From the NCBI GenBank assembly GCA_032718475.1, contig JAUCBJ010002518.1:18498-82497 (forward strand): 64,000 nucleotides of DNA. Reading direction: 5' to 3'. The translations under genes were made by a program, and so were the position numbers. Shown here piece by piece: positions 9,313-21,414 of the stretch. The number at the start of each line of letters is the position of its first letter. Positions within the stretch are counted from its first letter, which is position 1. The stretch comes from Nemertoderma westbladi. Lineage: Eukaryota > Xenacoelomorpha > Nemertodermatida > Nemertodermatidae. Below the pieces are notes generated by a model. That model did no database searches and had not been told where the DNA came from. It saw only the letters and a program-made list of their open reading frames with translations.

Positions 9313-10281
9313 TCAATAGCGTCGTCCTGCGCGGGCATTTACTGAACGAGAGTTTTTTATCATAGGTCTTCGAAAATTAGTAAAAGCTGGTTGATTTACT
9401 TTACTTTCATCTTCCTCATTACCCAACTGTTTCTTAATTTTATTCAATTGTTCATTAATTTTCAGTAATTTACTTTTATTTCCCAGAACCTGTCTTAATA
9501 TCTCTTCTCTATTTTCCTCATTTTCTTCCATTTGTTTAATAAATTTCCGCATTTGATTTTTGTTTCCTAATATTTGTCTCAATATCTCTTCTTTATTTTC
9601 ATCATTCTCTTCTAAATGTTTAATAAATTTCTGTAATTTAATTTTACTTCCTAGGACTTGGGTCAATGTCGCCTCTTTATTTTCTTCATTTTCCTTCAAA
9701 TGTTTAATAATTTTCCGCAATTGATTCTTATTTCCAAGTAATTGCCTCTTTATTTCCTCATTATCATCATTTTCATCCTCTTCTCCACTTTCCTGATCTT
9801 CACTTTCTTCACCCTCTTTCTGACCTTCACTTTCTTCATCCTCTTCCCCGCCTTCACTTTCTTCATCCTCTTCCTGTTCTTCACTTTCTTCATCCTCTTC
9901 CTGTTCTTCACTTTCTTCATTCTCTTCCTGACCTTCGCTATCTTCACCCTCTTCTTGACCTTCACTTTCTTCATTCTCTTCCTGACCTTCGCTATCTTCA
10001 CCCTCTTCTTGATCTTCACTTTCTTCATCCTCTTCCTGATCTTCACTTTCTTCGTTCTCAACTTCACTCTCTTCAACTTCATCCTGACCCTCACTATTTT
10101 CATTCTCCATCTCATCATCCTCTTCTTCTCCATCTTTCTCACTCAAATTTTCCTCATTTTCTAGGGGTAACTGTTTTTGTATCCCTTTCAAAATATTCAT
10201 AACTTTATGAAATTTACTTTCCATTGTCTGTTTTATATTTAATATTATCACGCTCATCTCTCTTTTTCTTTTCATCTTCAC
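9313..10281 (-). CDS. Acidic-repeat/coiled-coil protein of M2 (copy 1)
   Basis: A 322-codon minus-strand ORF. Residues about 50-180 are an extremely acidic repeat (units such as EESEGQEEGEDS, encoded by a 36-bp minisatellite). Residues about 185-300 are three to four imperfect repeats of about 28 residues of the form LGNK..LRKFIK..EENEEN.EEILRQ, predicted helical and probably coiled coil. The C-terminus is basic (ARAGRRY). It overlaps the end of the zinc-finger ORF (10214-10420) in another frame, so the two may form one gene through splicing or a frameshift; copy 2 at 41022-41954 has the same two-part layout. Role unknown; zinc finger plus acidic region would suit a DNA-binding or chromatin role, but that is inference. 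Confidence 0.6.
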   Translation of the reverse strand: MKMKRKREMSVIILNIKQTMESKFHKVMNILKGIQKQLPLENEENLSEKDGEEEDDEMENENSEGQDEVEESEVENEESEDQEEDEESEDQEEGEDSEGQEENEESEGQEEGEDSEGQEENEESEEQEEDEESEEQEEDEESEGGEEDEESEGQKEGEESEDQESGEEDENDDNEEIKRQLLGNKNQLRKIIKHLKENEENKEATLTQVLGSKIKLQKFIKHLEENDENKEEILRQILGNKNQMRKFIKQMEENEENREEILRQVLGNKSKLLKINEQLNKIKKQLGNEEDESKVNQPAFTNFRRPMIKNSRSVNARAGRRY

Positions 10282-10420
10282 TAAAAATATCTTCGGATTT
10301 TTTAAATTTTTTTGGTAATGGAGCCATTAGTTTTTCCTTTCTATGTGTTTCCATATGACGAGATAAATTGTCTTGTCTCATTTCTTTATTACAAACCAAA
10401 CAACTTTCATGTCTATGCAT
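10214..10420 (-). CDS. C2H2 zinc-finger ORF of M2 (copy 1)
   Basis: Sixty-eight codons beginning MHRHESCLVCNKEMRQDNLS. One C2H2 finger is complete: Cys-x2-Cys, a 12-residue finger and His-x3-His, followed by a basic KEK segment. It starts at the first ATG after a TATA/CCAAT promoter (about 10556-10610, minus strand) homologous to that of the M1 and M2 terminal repeats. It runs into the acidic ORF at 10281-9313 in a different frame. A paralogue with the same finger (41772-41954) has changes outside the Cys/His residues, which suggests the finger was under selection. Confidence 0.6.
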   Translation of the reverse strand: MHRHESCLVCNKEMRQDNLSRHMETHRKEKLMAPLPKKFKKSEDIFSEDEKKKRDERDNIKYKTDNGK

Positions 10421-10539
10421 TATATAGCAATGTCAATTGATAATATTGAATTTTAGCTAAATGATTTTACAAAATTTTAAATAAATTAAACTTTTATGAA
10501 AATAAATAAAACTTTTTAATATAAAACTTAGAGAATGAC

Positions 10540-10700
10540 TGGGAATGCGTTGAACGGGGGTTATTATAGAGGGAGGCTAGAATGGATTATCCAATCAGAG
10601 TGCGAGGGTGAGTTAGGCAGCCAATCAGGACTCGAGGGAGGAAAGTTAGACAGCCAATGAGAGAGTAGATGCGAGTACAGTGGTAAAGCCCATCCATAGT
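10540..10700 (-). promoter_or_regulatory. Promoter of zinc-finger gene copy 1
   Basis: On the minus strand it has CCCTCTATAATAAC (about 10574-10561) and three ATTGGCT/ATTGG boxes upstream (10590-10660). The block around CTAGAATGG-TTA-CCAATCAG is nearly identical to that in the M1 end (about 441-463). Confidence 0.5.
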
Positions 10701-10880
10701 TTGATAACGTCACACTAACTCTCAAGGATAGTTATACTCACCATTCAAATATCCCTCGCAAACCAGATTCCCCCCCCCCCCCCCCCTAGCATCTAAAGTA
10801 TTCCACTTCAATGCAAAATATATAGAGCTTTAGTTGGATTTGAACCTGTGCTTGTAAACTTTTTTGTGCTCGTATATTGA

Positions 10881-11515
10881 AGTGAGGCATAGACTATGCC
10901 TCACTGAGGCATAGTCTATGCCTCAGTGAGTCATAGTCTATGCCTCAGTGCCTCAGTGAGGCATAGTCTATGCCTCAGTGAGGGATAGTCTATGCCTCAG
11001 TGCCTCAGTGAGGCATAGTCTATGCCTCAGTGAGTCATAGTCTATGCCTCAGTGCCGCAGTGAGGCATAGTCTATGCCTCAGTGAGGCATAGTCTATACC
11101 TCAGTGCCTCAGTAAGGTATAGTCTATGCCTCAGTGAGGCATAGTCTATCCCTCAGTGAGTCATAGTCTATGCCTCAGTGCCTCAGTGAGGTATAGTCTA
11201 TGCCTCAGTGAGGCATAGTCTTTGCCTCAGTGCCTCAGTGAGGCATAGTCTATGCCTCAGTGAGGCATAGTCTATGCCTCAGTGCCTCAGTGAGGCATAG
11301 TCTATGCCTCAGTGCCTCAGTGAGTCATAGTCTATGCCTCAGTGAGGCATAGTCTATGCCTCAGTGCCTCAGTGAGGCATAGTCTATGCCTCAGTGAGTC
11401 ATAGTTTATGCCTCAGTGAGGCATAGTCTATGCCTCAATGCCTCAGTGAGACATAGTCTATGCCTCAGTGAGACATAGTCTATGCCTCAGTGCCTCAGTG
11501 AGGCATAGTCTGTGT
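10881..11515. repeat. Palindromic minisatellite, array 2
   Basis: About 630 bp of TGCCTCAGTGAGGCATAGTC units; many contain the perfect palindrome GAGGCATAGTCTATGCCTC. Orientation of the CAGTG spacer is opposite to array 1. Confidence 0.95.
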
Positions 11516-11578
11516 CAGGTCTTAAATGAGAGTCTTACAAATTCGAACGTCAACGAACAAATTCGAAGGTTACTGTTC

Positions 11579-11654
11579 CACCTTGGTGTAGTGGTTGCGT
11601 TGAATTCACATCTCCCGTATGTCATGGGTTCGATCCTCACATGAACCAGGGCAG
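11579..11654 (+). repeat. tRNA-derived SINE head
   Basis: TGGTGTAGTGGTTG (A box) and GGGTTCGATCC (B box, about 11626-11636) are spaced as in RNA polymerase III promoters of tRNAs. Stems do not pair into a complete cloverleaf, so a tRNA-derived SINE head is more likely than a functional tRNA. Confidence 0.5.
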
Positions 11655-12063
11655 TTTTCGTTTGGTTAGCAATAGGCCTAACGTTGCAAAATGCAGTATT
11701 ATTGCCTAGTAACCAATTCATGGCTATCGTATGGTTTTCACTTTAAGACATTTCGCCCTCTAGCGGCAGCCTGGGGAACTTCAGACTACTCTGTGACTCT
11801 GCAAAAGATATGGCCTATGCCATAGTAGATGTCGATTGGGGGGTCAAATTAGGTAATAATATATCTAAATAAGCCTCAAACATCTTGCCTCATGGCTCGC
11901 CCCTTAGAACCCTTAAGCAATATAACTTCATAGTTTTGCGGATTGTAAATAACAAAGCTAGAGAAGATGTTAATTTTTAAATAATACGCCCTCTAGCGGT
12001 AGACAGGGGAACTTCATACTACTCTGTGACTCCGCAAAAGATATAGCCTATGCCGTAGTAGAT

Positions 12064-12962
12064 GGCCACACTGAGGCCGGGTCTATGCCTCACTGAGGCA
12101 CTGAGGCACAGACTATGCCTCACTGAGGCACTAAGGCACAGAATATGCCTCACTGAGGCACTGAGGCACAGACTGTGCCTCTCTGAGGCTCAGACTATGC
12201 CTCACTGAGGTACTGAGGCACAGACTATGCCTCTCTGAGGCTCAGACTATGCCTCACTGAGGCACTGAGGCACAGATTAAGGGTCTAAGGCCTTCAAGCT
12301 GATCATTTGCTTAGTTTTCTAATTAGAAGGTCGTGTGTTCGAACCCTAGAAGAGCATTATTCTTTTTCTTAGCTCTAGGCTGACTCTAGTGTACACATAC
12401 TTTGACTCTCCCAGCTATAGTGATAGTATGCAACCTTGGGAGTTAATGCGCTGTCTTACGAGTAAAGGCCAAGAGATTAGACTTCAGGTTGCCTCCATTG
12501 ATTTACTCTTCTTAACTTTATAAAATAACTCAACCCTTATTTAAAGTTTTAAAAATTATGTCTTAGTAGACCAATTTTCCAAAGAATATTATAAAAACAT
12601 ATAATTTCTTGAATAAATAGACCTAATAGTAATAAATATTGTGGGGTAAATACATTTATAATACTAATATAATTATTATGGATAAATAGTCCTAATACTA
12701 ATATAATTGTTATGGATAAATACTCCTAATACTAATATAATTGTTATGGATAAATAGCCCTAATACAATTATGAAAGGAACTCAAACAAACAAATGTCAA
12801 TAGCGTCCTCCTGCGCGGGCATTTACTGAACGAGAGTTTTTTATCATAGGTCTTCGAAAATTAGTAAAAGCTGGTTGATTTACTTTACTTTCATCTTCCT
12901 CATTAACAAACTGTTTCTTAATTTTATTCAATTGTTCATTAATTTTCAGTAATTTACTTTTA
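12064..12962. repeat. Direct duplication of 8606-9480
   Basis: This repeats, in order and same orientation, a palindromic array (12064-12279), the tRNA-like segment (12298-12356), about 430 bp of AT-rich sequence with an expanded TAATATAATTATTATGGATAAATA triplication (about 12655-12765; unit shown in part by TATGGATAAATA) and the 3' end of the zinc-finger/acidic gene. It belongs to the second copy of the M2 gene module. Confidence 0.85.
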
Positions 12963-12972
12963 GTTATAATCT
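12797..12972 (-). pseudogene. 3' end of zinc-finger/acidic gene copy 2
   Basis: Encodes the last about 55 residues of the coiled-coil repeat protein, with the same NARAGR-type C-terminus and TGA (12797-12799). The frame is cut at 12962 by the 28 kb insertion; the 5' part resumes at 41022. The 13 bases TAATTTACTTTTA are present on both sides of the insert. Confidence 0.7.
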
Positions 12973-15900
12973 ATACTCTAGTGAGTACGGCCCCAGGAAG
13001 AATTAGAAGTGGATCTGGATAAACCGCTTCTGCCATCCTTGCTCCGATCTTGGGCGTCAACTCTTCAGTGTATGAACTACTAGAGTTATCGTGCCGTTGA
13101 GAAATAAGTTCTCGGTTCGGGTGCTGCTGCTGTTTAACAGCTGCTTCTTGGTCCCGCTTAACTTGAGCCCTAGTGCCTATAATAGACCTATGGTGCTTTA
13201 CTAGCGTAGGGTCTGAAACTACTACTGTAGGGATGACCTTTCTTACAGTAGGAGGGGACTTGGACTTTGGTCTCAGATGTTCGATACTCTTATCGAGTTA
13301 CAGACTGTTCTTTCTAGGAGACTATCTGACAGGGTTTGTTTTGTGTCAGCCATGATTTATTTTACAGTTGAATGCCTACTACTATAACGACAGTTAAAGT
13401 AAGTCTAGTAATTCAGTATCAACTGTAAGCCTAGTAATTAATTACCGATACCGTTACTCAGTGTAACGTGATATATATATAATATTAAAATACCGGTATA
13501 CGCTTATAGTATATATATAAGTATTATTTACAGACTAGGTTCAGTCACAGAATACCGGTATATAATTTCAGCCTAAATTTATATAAATAAATATAATAAG
13601 CTTACCGTAAATACCGGTAATGTCAATTATTTAATAATAACTGAGTTTCTGAATTTTAGGGTTACTTCCCTTTACTTTATTACTGATATTAAACAGTAGT
13701 TCAACTGATATTAAGACCTAATTGATGTATGACAGGCCTACTATTTTATAAATCTGTTTGAGTTGATTTATAAATATATATATACCCGTACAATGGGTTT
13801 TGATAATGTTTGAAATAAATGTTATTATTTCTAGATAAAGCAAAGAGTCACTACACAGAAGCTGAATGCTCTCAGTGGAGTGCTACTTGTTGGACACTAA
13901 TACGGATAATTCTACTTTACTAAGTTACTTATCACTACAAATTACTTACAATTACTAACAGGTTGAGATTACAATCTCTAAATAAACAATAAACAAGTTA
14001 CACGTACAATTTTTTAGGGTAATTTTACAAGAATTCTACGAACCAGCCTAACAAGGAGTTAGAATTTCTGGTTCTTACTAACTGACAGGAAACTATGGTA
14101 GTTGAAACCAATAAAGTAGTAGTAAGTAAGTTGCGTTGTCCAGATAAGGAAATACCACTGTCTGACGACTTATAGTCTTAAACTCTATAAGTACTACATT
14201 ATGTACCCGGAGTGTCCTTACCTAGAGGTTAATTATCGAAGCCAACCAGAACTAACGTACCTATTAACCACGTTACAACGCAAATATACTGCCTACACAC
14301 TAAATTACTTTCGGAAAGCACTGTACTCGAAACCCTAAATTAGGTACAAGTACTTATACAACAAAAAACCAGCAGTTAAATATACTTGAACAGCCAAAAG
14401 AACCATGGTATCTGCTGGAGTGACCTGAGCACAAAATCACCATTCTTTACCTACACCAAGCAGCCCTGATGTAATACCGGGGTTAATTTAACTATAATGG
14501 TATGTATAACAAGCACAATTACTGTAGGAATAAACTTAGGGAATTGGAGGTTGCGAATACTCACATAGACTCTGAATAATAAATATTACGCTACCCGTGC
14601 AGACTATTTAAACAAAACACAGACCAAATGTTGGCAGACTACTGCCAAGCCTAAATAAACTACAGTATATGCAGACTCCAAAATGGTTAGTTAGTAGGCG
14701 TTCTAACCAAGTAGTACGACTTATTCTTTTGGGGGGGATTTACCTTACAGCACTGGATGCCCCCACCTTCCTAACTAGCACTTTATCGGACAGACACTCT
14801 ACACACACTGCAATCGCCTCAGACCTAACAACAGTTAGACAACAATCCGGCCTACAAATTATTTATACAATCTAAGCAGGCTTACACACCTTCTGCTCAA
14901 TATTACACTTACAGATAAATAAAACTGACAGAAATAAGTAAAATCCCAATAAAACCAGGGCTGCAGTCCCCGATTAAATATCAAGACCTACCGGTATATA
15001 ATTATCACAATCGAAATAATACTTTTGTACCTGTAAGTACCGGTTCGGGTGATTAGGCCTACAGCTTACCGTCTGACCGGTACATTCGACTTTATTGCCT
15101 ACGGCGCAATAAAGAAACTAAATCTATTAATGTTCTTACCAGAACATTAGACAAAGTATATTTATTGCCTACTGTGCAATCAAGAAACTGAAATCTATTA
15201 ATGTTCTTACCAGAACATTAGACAAAATATATTTATTGCCTACTGCGCAATAAAGAACCAAATCTATTAATGTTCGCGCTTTTAGACCTTTAGCAGTTTA
15301 ACCTGCCAATTTTAGTTGTCCTTTTGTTTATAAATCGACTTTAGCCTATATCAATTACCTAGTGTACTGGAGTTACATCAGCCGAAGCCAGTCTGTGCGC
15401 GACCTTTCACCCACGGTTTTGGGAGACTGGACTCGGATTCCTTGATAGTGATTGCGGTGTAGACCTACTGTATTATTCAATTGATCGTTACTATATAATC
15501 TCAGACAATGTATTTACTTTCGGGGAAATATTAACAGTTCCTTTAGGACGTGGCGCTTTAAGTATAAAAACAGAGTTATGACTTATACTAATCACAACTA
15601 GATGGCCACAGAGTTTCGTAAATAGCGTATTCTTTAGGAGATGCTTTATTATCTTTCACACTACTTCACACGACTTCACACTACTTCACACTACTGCGCA
15701 CTAATCTGCCGACCGTCACTGAATTTGATCATATATAAGGAAAATCGCAACTGACACTTGTAGGGATTATGAAATAGCATTTAATTCACACAAAAACCAC
15801 TATAATTTAAGTCGCAGTTGTTACCGGTAAACCTGTTCCTCTTACCTTCAGTAATCAATAAGATTGGGGGTTTTATGATTATTTATCGGTATTCTCCAAA

Positions 15901-15984
15901 TATGACAACATATCCATTAATATAACAACAATTAATAACAGACCGTAAACAGAAGTAAAATAATGTGGTGAACAGTCAGTATGT
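12969..15984 (-). repeat. 3' LTR-like end of element A (with gag start inside)
   Basis: About 3.0 kb, very similar throughout to 37131-40136 in the same orientation. Both copies include the gag ATG (here at about 13351) and the same frameshift in its first codons, so the repeat reaches about 125 codons into gag. Internal features are a roughly 77-bp tandem triplication (about 15090-15290), a run of CTTCACACTA units (15650-15705), and many TACCGGTA palindromes. Element C carries a diverged plus-strand homologue at about 59310-62167. Confidence 0.6.
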
Positions 15985-16479
15985 GTTACTTATGAAAGCC
16001 CGGTGAGACGGGTGGTGAGTGGATTGGATTGATATGTGTAGCAATGTTCCATGATAATAGATATACGTTCTTATAATCAAAGCCATCTGATGTTTAGGCC
16101 AAAGTCTGAAACTTCTACACAGAAGTACAGAAGATTCTGAGCCGGTTCTGGTGCTCAGAAAAATAGTAAACAAAGACCGTAATGCATTGCGCGAGTTTCC
16201 ATAGGCCTCTGTCAGACATAAGGGGGAAAATCGTTCTGATTGGCTGAATAGGCAGAACAAAGAAAACAGAGAATCAGCTGATAGATGTCGTCACACCAGC
16301 TCCAATTCCTTCCCGTCGCGTAGTTGGACAAATTCAGGGCTATTTTAGAGTATTCTGCGCATTGCGGAAAAATGACTTGTTATGTCCGAAAAGCTTTTAC
16401 ACCGCTCCCAGAAAATGGGATTTAAGTTTATAAAATATAAAAAATCACAGTTTCTAAAATACAAAAAAACTCTAAACTA

Positions 16480-18678
16480 TTAGTCCTTCTTACGTGAACG
16501 GCGTTTACGAAGTTTTTTGAGGCTAGTAAGAGTCCTTTTCTCTTTGGGGCGAGCCACTTTACTAGGAGGGCTATAACTCCTGGGTGAGGGGTGCAATACA
16601 ATTGCATCGGAAGGTTCAGGGTTGCGGTCGGTGTATCCGCCGGTCGAGGTACCCGGTTGATCGATATCAACCTCAGTGGAACGAGGTCGAACAACCTTTA
16701 GAGCGCGTTTCAGGACAGCAGCTCTCACTGGTCCCTGATGGGTCGTTTGCACAAGAGCGGTAGGCGGACCGTGAGTAGTGAGAAATTTCCTCAGTTTGAA
16801 GGTTCTTTCCAACTCGCGTTCTCGGGCTCTATATTCATAGGGTCGTCTATGAACTTCCTGTAGCTCTGGATGCGAGTTTATGAACAAGTCACCGCGGGAT
16901 TTATCATTGGTAAAAACCTTAAACTGTGTGTACGATCTTCCGGTTTCACCACATAATATTGAGTTAAATTGACATAATAAGGATGGTCTTTGATTCCATA
17001 AAATGAGTTCGGTAAAGGTCTAGCGCGTAGGTCGTGTACCATACGACGGACAAGATCAGCTCGATTGTCCGGAGGTTCAACGAGTATACCGTCGACACGA
17101 GCAGCCTCAATTGGCAGACGTTGTAACATAGGAGCGTCAGCGATAAGTTCTCTAGATCTTAGGTTGATATCAACCGGTTGGGGTTGTACCATGGCGAAGA
17201 GTTTGTCTCCGAAATGGGGAACCATCGAGGGATGAATGATGGTTTTGGAATAGAGATCAGTAATAAGGGTTTGAGCTTCTGGTTGGGCTAAAGCTGCTTC
17301 TTCTCTCTCGTCCATTTCGATGTGCTTCTCCTCGAGCTGATTTTCCTCCGCTTGTCATTGGAAGCGTTCGTCTAAAAACTCTTGTAGAGAGTAGGTTGGT
17401 CCAAGTTCGATGTCTTCCTCAAGGTTCTGGATTTCTCGATCGAACTGGGGTAAGGCCAATTCCTTTACCGCTTGGACTTGCTGCTGCAATTTAAGTTTAT
17501 CTAAACAATCGGTAAGTTCCTTTTCCAATCTTTTGCCGAATAGCGCCTAACGCGTTTCGTACAACGCTCTCCTCCACCTCTGTGACGGGTTGTATCAGGG
17601 TTAAACCGGGACGATTATACGGGTTGAACGGTGATATTAAATGTCCGCGTCCCAATCCGGCTAGGTAGGATGGGCGAATATCTAGAGAGCCCACTACCGG
17701 AGTGCCACCGACTAATTGTTCGGGTAACACTAGATCTTTGAACAGTGAGTACAGTTCAGGAGGATCCGTCATACTATTAGGATCAAGAGTCTGAGGTCTC
17801 ACCAGGGAATGAGGAGGTCTGACCGAGTATTCCGGAACTCTGATCATAGGTTTGTTTAAGGATCGTTTGAGTCAAGCAACCGTAGGTGATATGTCGAACA
17901 AGTTTCGCTCGAAACTTCCGTAAGTATAGCGAGTAAAACTGTGTTTAGCGCAACGTCTCTGCGGATGTTTTTGTCTTTCCGTTTGTTGGTTGGGTCTAGG
18001 GCATTCATCACAATAATACCAAAGACGCACGTCTTGTAGGGGAAACGCTGGTGATCTTTCTCCAGTTTTACAATATTCCTTCATCTGTTCGAAGCTATCC
18101 GGTACAACAGGTAGCGGTCGATTGGTGGTGAGATACATCATAGTGAAATAGAGTCGTTTGAGTTCGATCATAGGGTTATGATGTATACCTTGAGGATATC
18201 GAGTTTCTAAATTTTGTTGACTGGCTACATTGAGATATGTTTCTCTCAAGAATTCCAAATAGTCGTTGAAGTCACTGCGTTTATCCGGCTCTTCAACGTC
18301 TTCTCTCTCGAGACGGTTTCGAATAGAATTTTCGTGTTCGATTCTCAGTTTATCGTTCCGACTCCGCTGGGCATGATATTTAAACAGGATCATTTCCCTT
18401 TCGGTGTCTACATCGTCCGTATCGTGTAAATCGATAAGATGACCAGTAGTTAAGAAGTCCATATACGTACCATTACGATGCGAATAGCGAGCGGTGAATT
18501 TTCTATAGTCCAATTCACGTGTGAGCTGTTCCTTTGACATTGGCGGTTCTATATAACGGCCATCGTCCTCCGTAGTAGGTTGACTAGCGTCGCCGCTTAT
18601 TAAACTATCAACAAACGCTTGCAATGGTAGGGTATATCGCTCCTTGATACCAAGATCATCTTCTATCAACTCAGTCAT
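16480..18678 (-). pseudogene. Broken large 3' ORF of unknown function (element A?)
   Basis: Four consecutive minus-strand segments (18678-17872, 17847-17497, 17315-16878, 16887-16480) look like one gene of roughly 730 codons. It is broken by an in-frame TGA at 17872-17874, a frameshift near 17515, a TGA at 17355-17357 and a frameshift near 16890. I do not recognise the protein. The first segment begins MTELIEDDLGIKERYTLP and has a possible zinc site (CDEC...CAKH, residues about 225-245); the last is proline-rich with a strongly basic tail (KLRKRRSRKKD). No membrane segment or signal peptide is visible, so it does not look like an envelope. It lies between A's pol and A's 3' end on the same strand, parallel to the 3' ORF in element B. 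Confidence 0.55.
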
Positions 18679-18689
18679 AGCTGCTATAT

Positions 18690-20400
18690 GGGTTTATCAA
18701 TATTATAATTAATGATAGGCTAGCGGTCGTCGCTGCCTCCCCCTCAATGCCCCCGGACAGCGCAAGATCCTCAGCGCTGATGTACTGTCGTCGCTGTGCC
18801 TCTCGCCAATGTAGTAGCTACACAACGACAACAATAACCAGCGCGAGTCACTCCACTGTCCATCCCAGGGGCTTAGAATTACTTCAGGTTCTTGCTACAG
18901 AGGCAGGGTAACTTTCACAACTGCGACTCGCTACTGTAAACACACTTTAGTAGTAACATTCACCTATAAATGCACAAATTCCACACACCTGTCACAAGTT
19001 GTACACATTCGGGCCATTTGTCCATTAGTCAAGTGCCTTCCAGAATGCCACGTTATTATTATGTATCCCTGGATACTAGCAGGGTGCTATTTATTCCACA
19101 TGCTATTCAATGGGGCAAGCTTTCTATTGTTCTTTTAACTCGCTTCTAATTCTAGTGTGGTTGTTGCTATGGTGACATTATGGAAAGCTAGCAGTAGAAT
19201 TAGGGTAATTCTCATGCATACAGATCTGGGATGCTATTTAATAGTAATTCTTTAATTGTCAATATTCCCCTTTATACATGATTTTATGAATTTTATCGGC
19301 TATTGACTATACATTGGAGATTCTCGCACACTAATATACTTAATAGGGTGAATCTCCGCTCCCATGATCTATTAATTAATGGAATTTTGGGAATGTTATA
19401 AATTGTATAAAATGACAATTTATCAAATTCATGAGAGGATATGAATTTAAAATTTATTCCCGTAAATTTTATTATTTGACACTAAAATAGACACAATTTT
19501 ATTCCAGAGCATGTCTGGGAACTAGGATCCTTAATTCTAGGAATTTTGTCTTTTTAAGAGTATCGGTAAGTGTTACGATATCTTAATTGACTAGAAATTT
19601 AAAGGATCTAAATTTTAACAGATTTTTGGTTTACAAACTCTTTAGGGTTTATTTGTCAGCATTTACTCTATTATAACATTTGTTTTAATAGATTTTATAA
19701 ATATTTATTAAATATTTAATATTTAAGATGGGCACCGATTTATTCCAGAACATGTCTGGGGATGTTAAACACTGATTCTAGAATTTTGTCTTTCAAGTAT
19801 ATCGGTGGGTGCCGCGATATCTTAATCGACTAGAATTTCAGATGGTCAAAGGGTTTAACAGATTTATTTTGCGTTTTTAACGCTACTGTTAAATGGACAT
19901 CATTCTACTATATGTATTATTTAATATACGGTATGAGAGCAATATTGCAAGAAGCAATGTCAGTGAGAAGAGGCAAGTCGTTTCCAAGGTCTACCCAGAG
20001 CTTGGTTTAGCCGAGACACGAGGATCTGAACTTTGCATTCCTAATACTCTACTTACCAATAATACTTGAGTATAGTAGGAGCGGTATTGTACTTTTAATA
20101 AGTACGGACATTTCATCTTACTGTAGTCACGTATTTATAATATAACACGGACAGTAAGGAAAGAGAAAATGAATTATTTCTCGCCGTTAAACTAAATATA
20201 TAATGCTAAGTAATTAAGTAATAAACACGAATATATATTGCACGAATCTACTGAATAATCGCTAAAATAATATTCTACTAAATAAAATTAAAGAAAACGA
20301 TTATAATAATAAAAATTACGTAATAATACATACATAAATATAAAAATAATAATAAAAATATATATAAAATAATGTAGTCACACACCCACTCCAGACGCTG
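18690..20400. other. AT-rich spacer of element A with a duplicated 140-bp block
   Basis: No integrase or other coding similarity is found where BEL integrase would be expected. A block starting TTTATTCCAGA.CATGTCTGGG is present twice (19498-19640 and 19739-19880, period about 240). The part nearest 20300 is an AT-rich low-complexity run. Confidence 0.5.
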
Positions 20401-20886
20401 TTACGTTGGGGAGTCCCTAGATGTTTGTTGGATTAGGGAGGTGGTCGTGGGAAGAGTATCTTGCCTTCCATAGTTTCTGGATAGCTCTCTGTCTCTTTCT
20501 AGTAAACATAAACGACCAACTGGGCGATTGAGTTGTTGTGTTTCGAATACATTCGAAATACAGTAACTGATCTTCTCAGTCAGAAACCTATCCAATACCT
20601 TATAAGTGGGAAGGTCTTTAATAGCATGGACCTTTTCGGATGTTATTGGAGCGGTATCACTAGCGATCTTCGTCCTGGAATAGTGATGATGGAAACATCT
20701 TTTCAGATACACGATGGCCTTACAAAGCCGATTCCAGGAGCTATAATGATTTATTGCTCTCTGCAGGAGAGGTGAGAGTCCTTGCGCGACATCTGGAGTT
20801 CCAGATTTCCAGTCTCTTCCTCTGATTTCTACAACTGATTTGTTTGTGGTGGGGGAGTTTAGATCCACAGCGTCATCTCCGGAGGT
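20401..20886 (-). pseudogene. Element A pol, segment between RNase H and integrase
   Basis: An open minus frame (20868-20401, visible ATG at 20868 but open from the LINE junction) with the BEL-type linker pattern SSWNRLCKAIVYLKRC following RNase H. The frame ends before any integrase zinc-binding motif. Its upstream continuation is at 21415, on the other side of the LINE insertion. Confidence 0.65.
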
Positions 20887-21414
20887 GTGTAGTACAGACT
20901 TAAACTTAAGGTCCGATTATTTAGAGCAGCAGTAGTTCCAGTACTCCTCTATGGGAGTCCATGCTGGGCTCTAACTGCTGAGGACACCAAATCTCTGGAT
21001 GGCACATTCACAAGAATGCTACGCCGGGTTCATTGTGTCAAGTACAATGCACACATCTCCAACCAGACACTATATAACATTGGAGGTGTCTCATTGGTTC
21101 CCCCAAGCTTGACACTAGAACAAAACCGCCTCCGCTTTGCAGGACATTGCTTTCGCCGTGAGGACCAGCCAGTGCATAATCTTGTACTTTGGCAGCCTCA
21201 TGGAGTGAATAAGCATGGTGGACAGCCCATGACTTTCTTGAGACGCATCTTAAAGGACACTGGCCTTAAAGATGCGGATGATCTAGCAAATGTCATGGGT
21301 GATAGGGAGTTGTGGCGGTGCAATTTTGTTGACAAGCCGGCACAGCATTCTTAAAAATGCAGCTGCAATGCAGCATGCCGATCCTAGTAGTAGTAGTAGT
21401 AGTGTAGTACAGAC
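20887..21414 (+). mobile_element. 5'-truncated LINE insertion with 13-bp target duplication
   Basis: The insert is 20900-21401, flanked by GTGTAGTACAGAC at 20887-20899 and 21402-21414. The plus strand encodes the end of a LINE ORF2: RAAVVPVLLYGSPCWALT, then LRFAGHCFRRED...GGQPMTFLRRILKDTG...RELWRCNF, stop at 21352-21354. It ends in an (AGT)n tail (21386-21401). Truncation at the 5' end with a tail and duplication is the standard product of target-primed reverse transcription. Likely the same family as the fragment at 4876-5745. Confidence 0.9.

Noticed and set aside
9742-10164. Phe/Leu/Ile-rich plus ORF that looks like a membrane protein
   Set aside because: Antisense shadow of the acidic GAA/GAG-rich repeats; same for 41297-41697.
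16480-18678. Retroviral-type envelope gene of element A
   Set aside because: No signal peptide, furin-like site or transmembrane segment is visible in any of the four pieces.
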